DNA of 61,926 nucleotides from Flavobacteriales bacterium (GCA_002705205.1 PAHP01000015.1:1-61926), one strand, 5' to 3'. Shown: positions 36,842 through 46,055, counted from the first letter of the stretch. Numbers and translations: made by a program. The notes: generated by a model not told the origin, from the sequence alone.

Positions 36842-37853
36842 AATTTATTATTTGCCTGTCAAATTCTCTTTGCTGCTCAAATTTAATTTTAATAGGTGCG
36901 TAATAAAAATTTAAGCCCTTAAATTGGATTAAGAATTCTCTTAATTTAGTAGCATCTTTTTCGGTGGTTAAGATAAGCTTTTTTAGACTTTGATTAGTAT
37001 TGTATTTTATTAATATTTTTTGTATATCTGATTCTGTGTACTTGTGATGATCATTAAATTGTATTTGATGGATATAGTGTCCACCTTTCTCTAGGTGCTT
37101 AATAAGAGGTTTTGCATCTGCAATTCCAGTCACTAAAATAATATTATAAACATCATCAAATATGAATTCTTCATTAGTATAGATACATTTAATATTTTCA
37201 TATTTTATAGATGAAAAATATGCTTTCTGATGTGCTTTTAGACTTATGCTTGCAAGGATCTCTTTTTCTTCTTTTGGGTTTGTTTCTTTTGGTGTTTTAC
37301 TGATTATGATTATATCAGATCTATTTGCGCCATTTTTATGTTCACGTAAGTTTCCTAATGGTAACATTTTATCTTTATAGTATGGTTTGTAGAAAGGAGA
37401 AACAATAATACTTAATCCTGCTTTGATCCATCTGTGCTGGAATCCATCATCTAGCACAATCACATCTAAGTCTGGATAATCCTTTAATATTCTTTTTACC
37501 CCTTTATTCCTGTTATTATTTACAGCAACTATGCAGTTAGGATTATTTTGTTTTAGTTCCAATGGTTCATCACCAATATTTGTTGCATTGCTTTCTGTAT
37601 CTACATAATGAAATCCTGAAGTTCTTCTTCCGTAACCTCTACTTAGTATAGCTACTTTATAATTATTATTTAGTAAGTTAGCAATATAATTCGTGTGCGG
37701 TGTTTTCCCACTACCACCTGCTGATAAATTACCAATACAGATTATTGGGATAGGGTGGTTTTCTGCTTTAAAGATATTCATGTCAAAAAGCAGGTTCCTG
37801 ATACTTATAATACTAGAGTAGATTAAGCTGAAAGGGTAAAGAATGTATCTCAC
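36825..37853 (-). CDS. lpxK: Tetraacyldisaccharide 4'-kinase LpxK
   Basis: LpxK phosphorylates the 4' position of the lipid A precursor at the inner membrane. The P-loop ICIGNLSAGGSGKTPHTNYI lies at about residues 39-58, followed by RGYGRRTSGF and IVLDDGFQHRW. The proposed start is GTG at 37853 (342 residues), giving an N-terminal amphipathic membrane-associated helix beginning RYILYPFSLIYSS. An ATG at 37868 is in frame but lies upstream of the TATATTTG box at 37858-37865, so it should not be on the mRNA. It heads a run with the phosphorylase, cargo gene, gatB and lpxH. Confidence 0.9.
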   Translation of the reverse strand: MRYILYPFSLIYSSIISIRNLLFDMNIFKAENHPIPIICIGNLSAGGSGKTPHTNYIANLLNNNYKVAILSRGYGRRTSGFHYVDTESNATNIGDEPLELKQNNPNCIVAVNNNRNKGVKRILKDYPDLDVIVLDDGFQHRWIKAGLSIIVSPFYKPYYKDKMLPLGNLREHKNGANRSDIIIISKTPKETNPKEEKEILASISLKAHQKAYFSSIKYENIKCIYTNEEFIFDDVYNIILVTGIADAKPLIKHLEKGGHYIHQIQFNDHHKYTESDIQKILIKYNTNQSLKKLILTTEKDATKLREFLIQFKGLNFYYAPIKIKFEQQREFDRQIINYVAKN

Positions 37854-37857
37854 ATGG

Positions 37858-37865
37858 CAAATATA
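37858..37865 (-). promoter_or_regulatory. Promoter -7 box of lpxK, 4 bases before GTG
   Basis: The minus strand reads TATATTTG, CCAT, GTG. The spacing of four bases equals that at anmK, nif3 and the gene at 46375. This box decides the start, because the in-frame ATG lies upstream of it. Confidence 0.6.
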
Positions 37866-37906
37866 CAATTAGTTTGTAGTAGTTGGATTGTAGTTGTTAG
37901 ATTTTG

Positions 37907-37914
37907 TATTTTTG
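37907..37914 (+). promoter_or_regulatory. Promoter -7 box of nif3, 4 bases before ATG
   Basis: TATTTTTG, then AAGA, then ATG. The box is divergent from lpxK within 65 bases. Initiation would fall at or just before the start codon. Confidence 0.6.
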
Positions 37915-37918
37915 AAGA

Positions 37919-39013
37919 ATGAAAATAAAAGAGATAACACATTTTTTAGAAGCATTTGCACCATTATGTTATCAAGAAGACTATGATAATTGTGGTTTAA
38001 TAATTGGTGATGACTTAGTAGATATAACTGGGGTATTAATTACATTAGATTGCACTGAAGATGTGGTTGATGAAGCAATATCTACTGGTTGTAATTTTAT
38101 TATTGCTCATCATCCTATTATTTTTAGTGGACTTAAGAGACTTAATGGAAAAAACTATATTGAACGAACAGTAATTAAGGCAATTAAGAATGATATTGCT
38201 ATTTATGCTATTCATACTAATCTTGATAATGTACATAATGGAGTAAGTGCAAAGATTGCTAATAGATTAGGATTACAAAATTGTAAGGTTTTGGCCCCAA
38301 AAGCTGAATTATTGAGGCAATTGGTAGTGTATTGCCCAGTCAATAATGCTGAGGAATTAAAAAAAGCATTGTATAAGGCTGGTGCAGGAAAAATAGGAAA
38401 TTATGAAAATTGTAGTTTTTCATCTATTGGAGAGGGCACTTATAAAGCTAATGATGGCGCAAAACCATTTGCTGGAGAGATAGGTAAAATTCATTCAGAA
38501 GAGGAAGAAAGAATAGAGGTTTTGTTTCCTAAATATAAAGAAAAATATGTCCTGTCAGCTATGCAAAGAATTCATCCTTACGAAGAAGTTGCTCATCAAA
38601 TATTTATTCTTGAGAATAAACACCAGTTAGTTGGATCGGGTGTAATTGGTGAGTTAGAATCACCTCTCGCCACTGATCTTTTCTTAAATCAATTAAAGGA
38701 TTTAATGCAAACAGATTGTATTAGACATACACCTATTATAAATGATACTATTCAGAAAGTAGCTGTTTGTGGAGGTAGTGGTAGTTTTTTATTAAGTAAA
38801 GCTAAGAAAGAATATGCTGATATTTATATTTCAGCTGATTTTAAATATCATGAGTTTTTTGATGCGGAGAAAGATATTATTATTGCAGATATTGGGCATT
38901 ATGAGAGTGAGCAATTTACAAAGGACTTAATTTATGATTTGCTTACTAAAAATTTTACTAAGTTTGCCATCCGATTATCAAAAGTGAATACTAATCCGAT
39001 AAAGTACTTATAA
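37919..39013 (+). CDS. Nif3-like dinuclear metal-centre protein
   Basis: A 364-residue NIF3/YbgI family protein. The N-terminal half has DNCGLIIGD, DCTEDVVDEAI and IAHHPIIFSGLKR, containing the conserved His residues; the C-terminal half ends with the matching metal site (VAVCGGSGS, ISADFKYHEFFDA, DIGHYESEQF). A middle insert (about residues 125-235) is the PII-like domain found in the longer form. The family's activity is uncertain; a GTP cyclohydrolase-like role has been proposed. Its TAA overlaps the next gene's ATG (TAATG). Confidence 0.9.
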   Translation: MKIKEITHFLEAFAPLCYQEDYDNCGLIIGDDLVDITGVLITLDCTEDVVDEAISTGCNFIIAHHPIIFSGLKRLNGKNYIERTVIKAIKNDIAIYAIHTNLDNVHNGVSAKIANRLGLQNCKVLAPKAELLRQLVVYCPVNNAEELKKALYKAGAGKIGNYENCSFSSIGEGTYKANDGAKPFAGEIGKIHSEEEERIEVLFPKYKEKYVLSAMQRIHPYEEVAHQIFILENKHQLVGSGVIGELESPLATDLFLNQLKDLMQTDCIRHTPIINDTIQKVAVCGGSGSFLLSKAKKEYADIYISADFKYHEFFDAEKDIIIADIGHYESEQFTKDLIYDLLTKNFTKFAIRLSKVNTNPIKYL

Positions 39014-39780
39014 TGGCAAAAAAAATGAAAAAGAATGCAGTGTCTGTAGAAGATAAACTGAAAGCTTTACACCAACTTCAAGTTATTGACACTCAGGTTG
39101 ATAAAATTAGAATCGTCAGAGGAGAATTGCCTTTAGAGATTGTAGATCTAGAAGATCTAATTGCTGGGTTAAACGTAAAATTAGAAAAGTTTAATGCTGA
39201 ACTGCAAGTGATCAATAATAATATTATTGCAAATAAGAATTCTGTTTCCTTGGCAACTGATGCAATTACAAAGTATGAAAAACAATTAAAGAATATTAAG
39301 AATAACCGTGAGTTTACTTCTTTAACCAAAGAAGTTGAGTATCAAAACTTAGAGATTCAAATTGCAGAAAAGAAGAAAATCCAGCATGAAGCAAGTATTC
39401 TTCATAAAACAGAGATTATTAATGCTTGTAAAGATCAAATTACTGAAAGAGAGAATGAGTTAAAGATTAAGAAGAATGAACTGGATGAAATTATTTCAGA
39501 AACAGAGAAGGAGGAGAAGAATTTAATTGCAAATTCAGTGAAAGCAGAAAAGGTAATAGATGAGAGATTGTTAAATGCCTATAAAAGAATACGATCAAAA
39601 GTAGCAAATGGTCTAGCAGTTGTTTCGGTGGAACGTGATGCTTGTGGAGGATGCTTTAGTCAGATACCAGCACAGAGACAATTAGATATTCAAATGCATA
39701 AGAAAGTGATTGTTTGTGAGCATTGTGGTAGAATTATGGTTGATGCAGACATCCTTGAGGATCAAAAAGTGGAAGCTTAG
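39013..39780 (+). CDS. C4-type zinc-ribbon coiled-coil protein
   Basis: A 255-residue protein. A long coiled coil (about 15-185) is followed by a C-terminal zinc ribbon CGGCFSQIP ... CEHCGR (about residues 215-240), typical of the zf-RING_7/DUF164 family. Family members contact nucleic acids or ribosomes, but no firm function is known. It overlaps nif3 by one base, a conserved pairing in this phylum. Confidence 0.85.
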   Translation: MAKKMKKNAVSVEDKLKALHQLQVIDTQVDKIRIVRGELPLEIVDLEDLIAGLNVKLEKFNAELQVINNNIIANKNSVSLATDAITKYEKQLKNIKNNREFTSLTKEVEYQNLEIQIAEKKKIQHEASILHKTEIINACKDQITERENELKIKKNELDEIISETEKEEKNLIANSVKAEKVIDERLLNAYKRIRSKVANGLAVVSVERDACGGCFSQIPAQRQLDIQMHKKVIVCEHCGRIMVDADILEDQKVEA

Positions 39781-39798
39781 TAAATAATTCAATTATAT

Positions 39799-39836
39799 AA
39801 AAGGGATTTCATATTTTTGAAGTCCCTTTTTTATTG
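39799..39836 (+). terminator. Terminator after the zinc-ribbon gene, containing the next promoter
   Basis: AAAAGGGATTTC (39799-39810) pairs with GAAGTCCCTTTT with a single G-T pair, followed by T residues. The loop contains TATTTTTG, the promoter box of the TPR gene. The terminator for one gene therefore encloses the promoter of the next. Confidence 0.75.
39812..39819 (+). promoter_or_regulatory. Promoter -7 box of the TPR gene
   Basis: TATTTTTG in the loop of the preceding terminator, 19 bases before the ATG at 39839. Confidence 0.5.
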
Positions 39837-39838
39837 CA

Positions 39839-41296
39839 ATGAGAAAAATACTCTTTCTTGCTTTCATAATAAGTACTAATGTTTTTGCAGCATTTGAGAT
39901 GAATGAGAATATGCAAGAATCATATTCTCATATTATTAATCTTGAATTTACAAAAGCAAAAGACTTGCTGGAAATTGAGAGTATTGAGAATCCTAATAAT
40001 GGATTTATTCCACTACATCAGAACTATATTCATTTTTTAACTATCTTTATAGGTGAGGAGAGGAATTATTTTGAGTCTAATTATCAAAAGAAGAACGAGA
40101 TAATAAATATGCTTGAAGCGAATGATAAAAGCTCTCCATATTACTTATATGCACAAGCTGAAGTACATCTACAATGGGCATTTGCAAGATTAAAACTTGA
40201 ACAATATTCTGTTGCTGCATATGAGTTTGTTAAAGCCTATAAGTTATTAAAAAAGAATCAAGATGATTTTCCTAGATTTACTTTAAATAAGAAGTGCTTA
40301 GGCTTGATGCATTCTTTTCTTGGTGCAATTCCTGAAAATTTCCAATGGATCCTAAGGCTTGCAGGATTAGAAGGTGGAGTAGAATTAGGACTTCTTGAAT
40401 TAGACGAGGTTCTCGATGATAATAAATATAAGATGTATGAGAGTGAAATATTATTCTTACTGTCTTTTTTTCAGATAAACTTTACTAATAATAATATAAT
40501 CTGTCAGAAATATCTTGATAGGATAGGAGATAGGTATAAAGATAATCTGTTATTAAATTTTGCTGCTGCTCGTTTATCTCATAATTTAGGTAAAAATAAT
40601 TACTGCATAAATGTTTTAGAAAGCCGCCCTCATTCTGAGACTATGTTTCATTTTCATTACCTTGATTACTTACAGGCGATGGCCTATATGTATAAACTAG
40701 ATTATGATAATGCTAAACAGAGTTTTGAGTATTTCATTGCTGATTTTAAGGGGATAAATTACGTTAAGTCAGCTTATCATAAATTAGCATGGATTGCTTA
40801 TTTAAGAGGAATAGAGAATAATTATTTTGATAGTGTAATTCGTAAAGGTAATTCGTTAATTGATGAAGACAAAGTAGCTTTAAGGGATGCAGAGAGAAAT
40901 TATATTACAAATGCTAGCCTATTAGTATCGAGGTTATTATATGACGGAGGTTATTATAAAGATGCGCTATTAGAATTGTTATCTTTTAAAGTTATAGATA
41001 AAAATTCTATGTACTTTGATGAGTATTGGTATAGATCTGCTAAAATTAAATTAAAATTAGATTATAATTATAATGAGGTAATTCATGATTTTGAAAAGTC
41101 ATATCAGTTTGGAGAGAATACGGCTAATTACTATGCACCTATGTCGGCTTTAACAATAGGTTTAATTTACGAGAAGTTAGAAGATAATATCAAAGCAGAG
41201 AGTTATTTTCAGAAGTGCCTCTTAATATCTGATTTTGATTATCAAAGAGGAATTCATCAAAAAGCAAAGGCTAGTTTAAATCGTGTATCAGATTAA
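39839..41296 (+). CDS. TPR-repeat exported protein of unknown function
   Basis: A 485-residue protein with a signal peptide (about 1-17, ending NVFAA) and then helical repeats of TPR character across nearly the whole length, for example AQAEVHLQWAFARLKLEQYSVAAYEFVKAYKLL and the C-terminal SALTIGLIYEKLEDNIKAESYFQKCL. It should act in the periplasm or at the envelope as a scaffold. No known partner is adjacent; the convergent OmpP1-like gene shares its stop codon bases (TTAA at 41293-41296). Confidence 0.75.
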   Translation: MRKILFLAFIISTNVFAAFEMNENMQESYSHIINLEFTKAKDLLEIESIENPNNGFIPLHQNYIHFLTIFIGEERNYFESNYQKKNEIINMLEANDKSSPYYLYAQAEVHLQWAFARLKLEQYSVAAYEFVKAYKLLKKNQDDFPRFTLNKKCLGLMHSFLGAIPENFQWILRLAGLEGGVELGLLELDEVLDDNKYKMYESEILFLLSFFQINFTNNNIICQKYLDRIGDRYKDNLLLNFAAARLSHNLGKNNYCINVLESRPHSETMFHFHYLDYLQAMAYMYKLDYDNAKQSFEYFIADFKGINYVKSAYHKLAWIAYLRGIENNYFDSVIRKGNSLIDEDKVALRDAERNYITNASLLVSRLLYDGGYYKDALLELLSFKVIDKNSMYFDEYWYRSAKIKLKLDYNYNEVIHDFEKSYQFGENTANYYAPMSALTIGLIYEKLEDNIKAESYFQKCLLISDFDYQRGIHQKAKASLNRVSD

Positions 41297-42753
41297 TATC
41301 TAAACCCTAAAGTAAACAATAAGTTGTGATGTGTATTTATTATTTTGATTGGATCAATATATTCTTCACTATATAATAAATGCTCATTACTTCCTTGTGA
41401 CAATATATAAGCAATGTCAAAGGAATATCCTCGATTCTTAATCCCTATTCCGTAACTAAAGCTGTTCCTACTAAAGTCTTTATTAGAGAATGCACTTCCA
41501 TATCTTGAATAACCAGTCCTTAATATAAATGGTTTGATATTCATCTCACCTCCAATTCTTAGGTTTTCAGTTTTCTGATATAAATTAGCTATTGTTTCAT
41601 TCTCATTATTAAATGAATAACTTTCAGAGTACATATTAGATGAAGAGTAGTCTATAATCTCATAGTCTCCACTAATTAGTATATTTTTATTAAAAATAGC
41701 TGAAGCGCTTAAGGTTGCTTTCCATGGTGTAAGAAGTTCGTATTCAAAATAATTGATAGGAGATGTCTCTGGAGGATAGCTTTTTGTAGAGAAGTGTGTT
41801 GTGATAGATGAACTATAGGTCTCTTCTATATGATATAAAGTAGGAGAGTGTAAGCTTGCTCCAATTTTTAGTTTGTCATTTACTCTGTAAATAGCTCCGA
41901 TTTTTATATTAACCCCACTACCATATACTGACAGCTCGTCTTCATAATCAAAACTATTTAGGTCATAAATGGTATCTTCAAAAGAATGCTCACTATAAAT
42001 TGCTCTTTCATAATAATTTATCCAAGGGAACCCAACAGTAGCTCCAATATATAGTTGCTCATTGTATGAGCCGCCTATTGAAAAAATAAATTCATTTTCT
42101 TCCCCACTTGATCTTATATGTTCAGTCTGAGTCTTATTTGTATTACTCTTAACATGTGAAATGTAATTTCCATTATCATTAGCATACCATTCTGTTATTG
42201 TATCAATACTATTATCAGATAAATCTATTAAATCACTCCAAAAAGCTAAGGATCCATGGAATTCACTCAGGTTATCAATTGTATTTCCTTGAGCATAATC
42301 AAGAATATTATCAACTATTGAGGATGTATTATTTCTTCCTTCTATAGCTATATGATTATTATAATTAGCTAATTGATTCCATCCAATTGCGATATTTACC
42401 CTCTTCCATTCAGAGTTATCTCTTGGCATTGTAAATACTACCCCTAGATTAGCTATATTTAAGCTATATTTATGATCAGATATATGAGAATCTCCATAAT
42501 ATGATTTTGCATTATGAATATTTAAGGATGGGGTAAAAGTAAATTCAGAGAATTGGTACATGCCAATCCCAGCAGGGTTTAAACTTAAGGCTGAGAATTC
42601 TCCTCCTAGGGCCCCAAATGCTCCTCCCATTGCAGAATACCTTGCTGTTCCGTTTAAGTTTTGTGTTGAATATCTTAACGCGTCAACTTCATTTTGTGCA
42701 AATAATGTTATTGTTCCGAATATAAATAGAACTGTTAATGTTTTTCTTGTCAT
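41293..42753 (-). CDS. OmpP1/FadL-family outer-membrane transporter
   Basis: A 486-residue beta-barrel with a signal peptide (about 1-19, ending LFAQ). The mature N-terminus RYSTQNLNGTARYSAMGGAFGALGGEFSALSLNPAGIGMYQ is the Bacteroidota OmpP1/FadL pattern (sequence abbreviated here to its key glycine and NPAG residues). It may transport hydrophobic compounds. It is co-directional with the Tyr-rich lipoprotein gene one base upstream and so probably shares its transcript. Confidence 0.82.
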   Translation of the reverse strand: MTRKTLTVLFIFGTITLFAQNEVDALRYSTQNLNGTARYSAMGGAFGALGGEFSALSLNPAGIGMYQFSEFTFTPSLNIHNAKSYYGDSHISDHKYSLNIANLGVVFTMPRDNSEWKRVNIAIGWNQLANYNNHIAIEGRNNTSSIVDNILDYAQGNTIDNLSEFHGSLAFWSDLIDLSDNSIDTITEWYANDNGNYISHVKSNTNKTQTEHIRSSGEENEFIFSIGGSYNEQLYIGATVGFPWINYYERAIYSEHSFEDTIYDLNSFDYEDELSVYGSGVNIKIGAIYRVNDKLKIGASLHSPTLYHIEETYSSSITTHFSTKSYPPETSPINYFEYELLTPWKATLSASAIFNKNILISGDYEIIDYSSSNMYSESYSFNNENETIANLYQKTENLRIGGEMNIKPFILRTGYSRYGSAFSNKDFSRNSFSYGIGIKNRGYSFDIAYILSQGSNEHLLYSEEYIDPIKIINTHHNLLFTLGFRY

Positions 42754-42754
42754 T

Positions 42755-43645
42755 TTATCTTCTTGGTTTTGTACCTCTTCTATTACTTGATGACCTCTTA
42801 CTGCTATTTGATCTATTTCCAGAGTTTGATTTATAATTGCGGGTATTTGATCTTGGTGAATAGTAGGTTTTGTTACTGTTATTATTGCTTCTATTTGTTT
42901 TGCTATTAGAATGATTTATGTTCTTTTTAGTTCTTGTTGATGATTTATTTTCGTAATTTTTGTTTTTATATGTATTCTTAGTTATGCCTTTGTTTTTTTT
43001 ATTGTATGTATTTCCTCTAAAAGGAGTGTTGTCTTTAATACGTACAACTGTAGTGTTTGTATTAATTGCGTTACTTTTTACTCCTCTATTTTCTTTAGTA
43101 CTTAACGTACTTCTGTGTCCGTAAGTGTAATGCTTATTTGAGTGTGCATTAAGATTGTGATTGTAATGCTGATAGGGTCTATATCCATAATACCCATAAT
43201 GTCCGTAGTATATTCCTGTATAATATGGGGTGTAGTAATAGTCATAATAATAAGGAGAGTAACTATAGTCATAATAATAAGGAGAGTTCCAGTTATAGCC
43301 ATAATAGATACTAGTTCCACAATATAAAGGATCGTTATTATACCAATAGTAATCAGTATAAATACCACCATAATAACTGCTGCCGTACATTGGTCTATGG
43401 AATCGTCTTATCCTTGAAGAAAAACTATAATCATAATAATCATCTGTTTCGTAATAATTATTGATAGTGTTGTTAGTATCAGAAGCTATTTCTTGCCTGT
43501 CTATTTGGTTATTTGCTGTTATTTCATCATAAGTGCTGAATTCATCACTGCCTAAATAATTAGGATCAGAATAATTCATATTAGCTGTTGTTAAACATGA
43601 TGTTAAAAATAACATTAGCAAAGATGGAAGAAGTAGATTTTTCAT
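42755..43645 (-). CDS. Tyr/Asn/Ser-rich lipoprotein of unknown function
   Basis: From the ATG at 43645 the product is 296 residues with a lipoprotein signal and lipobox LTSC (Cys17). Residues about 75-165 are exceptionally rich in Tyr (for example SPYYYDYSY and SPYYYDYYY), and about 165-296 are Asn/Ser/Lys/Arg-rich, ending in a basic tail (RRGTKPRR). No folded domain is recognised. It looks like a surface or periplasmic adhesive/structural low-complexity protein. The OmpP1-like gene follows after one base. A nine-residue longer start at 43672 would precede the lipoprotein signal, so it is not used. Confidence 0.65.
   Translation of the reverse strand: MKNLLLPSLLMLFLTSCLTTANMNYSDPNYLGSDEFSTYDEITANNQIDRQEIASDTNNTINNYYETDDYYDYSFSSRIRRFHRPMYGSSYYGGIYTDYYWYNNDPLYCGTSIYYGYNWNSPYYYDYSYSPYYYDYYYTPYYTGIYYGHYGYYGYRPYQHYNHNLNAHSNKHYTYGHRSTLSTKENRGVKSNAINTNTTVVRIKDNTPFRGNTYNKKNKGITKNTYKNKNYENKSSTRTKKNINHSNSKTNRSNNNSNKTYYSPRSNTRNYKSNSGNRSNSSKRSSSNRRGTKPRR
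43238..43287 (-). repeat. Direct repeat of 23 bases in the Tyr-rich lipoprotein gene
   Basis: An identical 23-base segment occurs at 43238-43260 and 43265-43287, with a 27-base (nine-codon) period. It encodes the repeated SPYYYDY unit, consistent with growth of the Tyr-rich tract by unequal crossover or slippage. Confidence 0.85.
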
Positions 43646-43759
43646 AGTTCTATTTTTTTGTTTAGGACTCATAAACTTATGCTCATTTAATTTATTAGTT
43701 TTGTCCTAACTTTTAGATAAACGAAATTAATACTACAAAATTACATTTTTTAAGATTAA

Positions 43760-45232
43760 ATGGCAAAAAAAATAACATCAAGAGAAGAAGATTATTCTCA
43801 ATGGTATAATGATATTGTTCAAGAGGCAGATTTAGCAGAAAATTCTGGAGTAAGAGGCTGTATGGTCATTAAACCTTATGGTTATGCAATCTGGGAAAAG
43901 ATGCAAGCAGAGCTTGATAGAATGTTTAAAGAGACTGGTCATGTAAATGCTTATTTTCCTCTTTTTATTCCAAAATCTTATTTGAGTAAAGAGGCTGATC
44001 ATATTGAGGGGTTTGCAAAAGAATGTGCTGTAGTTACACATTATAGATTAAAGAATGCAGAAGATGGAAGTGGGGTTGTTGTTGATCCTAATGCAAAATT
44101 AGAAGAAGAGTTAATAGTTCGTCCTACCTCCGAGACAATTATTTGGGATACTTATCGTAAATGGATACAATCTTATCGGGATTTACCTTTATTAATTAAT
44201 CAATGGGCTAATGTCGTGAGATGGGAAATGCGTACAAGGTTATTTCTGCGAACATCTGAGTTCTTGTGGCAAGAAGGCCATACAGCTCATGCGACTAAGA
44301 AAGAGGCTTTAGAAGAGACTAAACAAATGATTAATATTTATGCTAAATTTGCTAAAAGCTTTATGGCAATGCCAGTAGTGCAAGGTTTAAAATCAGCTAA
44401 TGAACGTTTTGCTGGTGCTGAGGAAACTTATTGTATCGAAGCTTTAATGCAAGATGGAAAAGCATTGCAGGCAGGAACATCTCATTTTCTAGCTCAAAAT
44501 TTTGCAAAAGCATTTGATGTAAAATTTGCAACAGCAGAAGGAAAGCAAGAATATGTTTGGGCTACATCTTGGGGCGTTTCTACTCGTTTGATGGGAGCCT
44601 TAATTATGACGCATTCTGATGATCATGGTTTAGTTCTGCCACCTAAGTTAGCTCCTTTTCAAGTTGTTATTATCCCTATTTATAAAGGCGATGAGCAATT
44701 AGAAAAGTTATCAGAGGTTGCTATGAAATTACAAAAGTCTTTAGAAAAAAAAGGGATTACTGTGAAATTTGATAAAAGAGATACACATAAACCTGGCTGG
44801 AAATTTGCTGAGTATGAACTCAAGGGAGTTCCATTACGTTTAGCTCTTGGTGCTCGTGACTTAGAGAATGGGACAATTGAGGTTGCTAGAAGAGATACAT
44901 TGGAAAAAGAAACATATCAAATTATTGATATTGATGTCAAGGTAGAAAATTTATTAGAGAAGATTCAGAATAATCTATATAAAAAGGCACTTACTTTCCG
45001 TGAAGATAGAACTTTTAAAGCAGATTCAAGAGAAGAGTTTATAAGGTTAATTGAGCAGGGAGGATTTGTTTATGCACATTGGGATGGAACTTCTGAGACA
45101 GAAGAAAAAATTAAACAAGAAACAAAAGCAACTATAAGATGCATTCCTTTTGATGCGCAAGAAGAGCATGGAACTTGCTTATTTAGTGGAAAATCATCAA
45201 ATAAACGAGTGCTTTTTGCTAAAGCATATTAA
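43760..45232 (+). CDS. proS: Prolyl-tRNA synthetase (type 3, archaeal/eukaryotic-like)
   Basis: A 490-residue class II synthetase lacking the editing insertion of E. coli ProS. The class II motifs are visible: [13 protein letters not shown] and [14 protein letters not shown] early, [19 protein letters not shown], the motif 2 area [24 protein letters not shown], and motif 3 [21 protein letters not shown] (abbreviated). The C-terminal segment ends in KAY with Tyr as in type 3 enzymes. The next gene starts one base after its stop. Confidence 0.96.
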   Translation: MAKKITSREEDYSQWYNDIVQEADLAENSGVRGCMVIKPYGYAIWEKMQAELDRMFKETGHVNAYFPLFIPKSYLSKEADHIEGFAKECAVVTHYRLKNAEDGSGVVVDPNAKLEEELIVRPTSETIIWDTYRKWIQSYRDLPLLINQWANVVRWEMRTRLFLRTSEFLWQEGHTAHATKKEALEETKQMINIYAKFAKSFMAMPVVQGLKSANERFAGAEETYCIEALMQDGKALQAGTSHFLAQNFAKAFDVKFATAEGKQEYVWATSWGVSTRLMGALIMTHSDDHGLVLPPKLAPFQVVIIPIYKGDEQLEKLSEVAMKLQKSLEKKGITVKFDKRDTHKPGWKFAEYELKGVPLRLALGARDLENGTIEVARRDTLEKETYQIIDIDVKVENLLEKIQNNLYKKALTFREDRTFKADSREEFIRLIEQGGFVYAHWDGTSETEEKIKQETKATIRCIPFDAQEEHGTCLFSGKSSNKRVLFAKAY

Positions 45233-45233
45233 T

Positions 45234-45908
45234 ATGGAATCAGAAAGAAAGATACTTGAGTTACTAAAGAAGAAATCCAGTACTAAACAGAAAGTTTATC
45301 GTATTACGCAAGATGTTTTCGCAAAAATTCAAGATATATTGAAAGAAAAATCAGTTAGGCTAAATAATGAAGTCTCGGATAATGATGTTGAGGTTCTGTA
45401 TGAGGAATCTGGTGATTTTGACGCAAAGATAAAATTTTCTGGAGACACCCTTTTATTTAATATGCATTCAAATATTTTTGATTTTGAACCTTCTCATCAA
45501 ATACATAAAACAGAATATGTTAATAAGGATAGGATGCGTTCATTTTGTGGCGTCATCAATATTTATAATTTTCTTTCAGACTCATTAAAGTATAATCGTT
45601 TGAATGATGCAGGTTTTCTTATTGCTCGTATTTTTATTAATAAGGATATGCATTTCTTTGTTGAGGGAGATAAAGAGTTAGGGTTTTTATTTAATGATTT
45701 TGGTAATCAGAAGATTAATACGGATCAAATCGATAAGATTATCAATTCATCTATGGTTTATTCATTAGATTTTGATTTACAGACTCCTAATTTTAATGAT
45801 GTAAAAGTAGTTTCAGTTCATCAAATATTAGATGTAGATAATAATCATAAGATAAAAACTTCAAAAAGACTAGGCTTTAAGTTATCTCATGAAACAAATA
45901 ATAAGTAA
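45234..45908 (+). CDS. Unknown protein downstream of proS
   Basis: The ATG at 45234 lies one base beyond the proS TAA, giving 224 residues; a longer frame into proS was not used. The N-terminus is Lys-rich and helical (KILELLKKKSSTKQKVY), and the remainder is a mixed alpha/beta soluble domain with no signal peptide or metal motif. I do not recognise the family. The tight coupling with proS suggests joint expression and possibly a function linked to translation, but this is inference only. Confidence 0.7.
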   Translation: MESERKILELLKKKSSTKQKVYRITQDVFAKIQDILKEKSVRLNNEVSDNDVEVLYEESGDFDAKIKFSGDTLLFNMHSNIFDFEPSHQIHKTEYVNKDRMRSFCGVINIYNFLSDSLKYNRLNDAGFLIARIFINKDMHFFVEGDKELGFLFNDFGNQKINTDQIDKIINSSMVYSLDFDLQTPNFNDVKVVSVHQILDVDNNHKIKTSKRLGFKLSHETNNK

Positions 45909-45912
45909 TTTC

Positions 45913-45942
45913 TTTGTAAGATTAAAAAAAAGTATAAATTTG
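45913..45942 (+). promoter_or_regulatory. Promoter of tRNA-Glu and rpsT (TTTG-N18-TAAATTTG)
   Basis: TTTG at 45913-45916 and TAAATTTG at 45935-45942 are separated by 18 bases, close to the consensus. The tRNA begins 25 bases after the box. Confidence 0.7.
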
Positions 45943-45967
45943 CAAACTCAATTTTGAGAACCATTAT

Positions 45968-46039
45968 GGCCCGGTCGTCTAGTGGTTAGGACGCCAGGTT
46001 TTCATCCTGGTAACCGGGGTTCGATTCCCCGTCGGGCTA
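45968..46039 (+). tRNA. tRNA-Glu (anticodon TTC)
   Basis: A full cloverleaf: acceptor GGCCCGG with TCGGGCT (two G-U pairs), anticodon stem CCAGG/CCTGG with loop TTTTCAT, and the T arm CGGGG TTCGATT CCCCG. Anticodon TTC is at 46001-46003. The discriminator A is at 46039 and CCA is not encoded. rpsT starts 16 bases downstream, so they likely share one transcript. Confidence 0.95.
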
Positions 46040-46055
46040 CTTAAAAATAATAATT

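Noticed and set aside
43102-43371. Ile/Thr-rich open frame inside the Tyr-rich lipoprotein gene
   Set aside because: It is an alternative frame of the same repetitive Tyr codons (TAT and TAC), not a gene; no start context.
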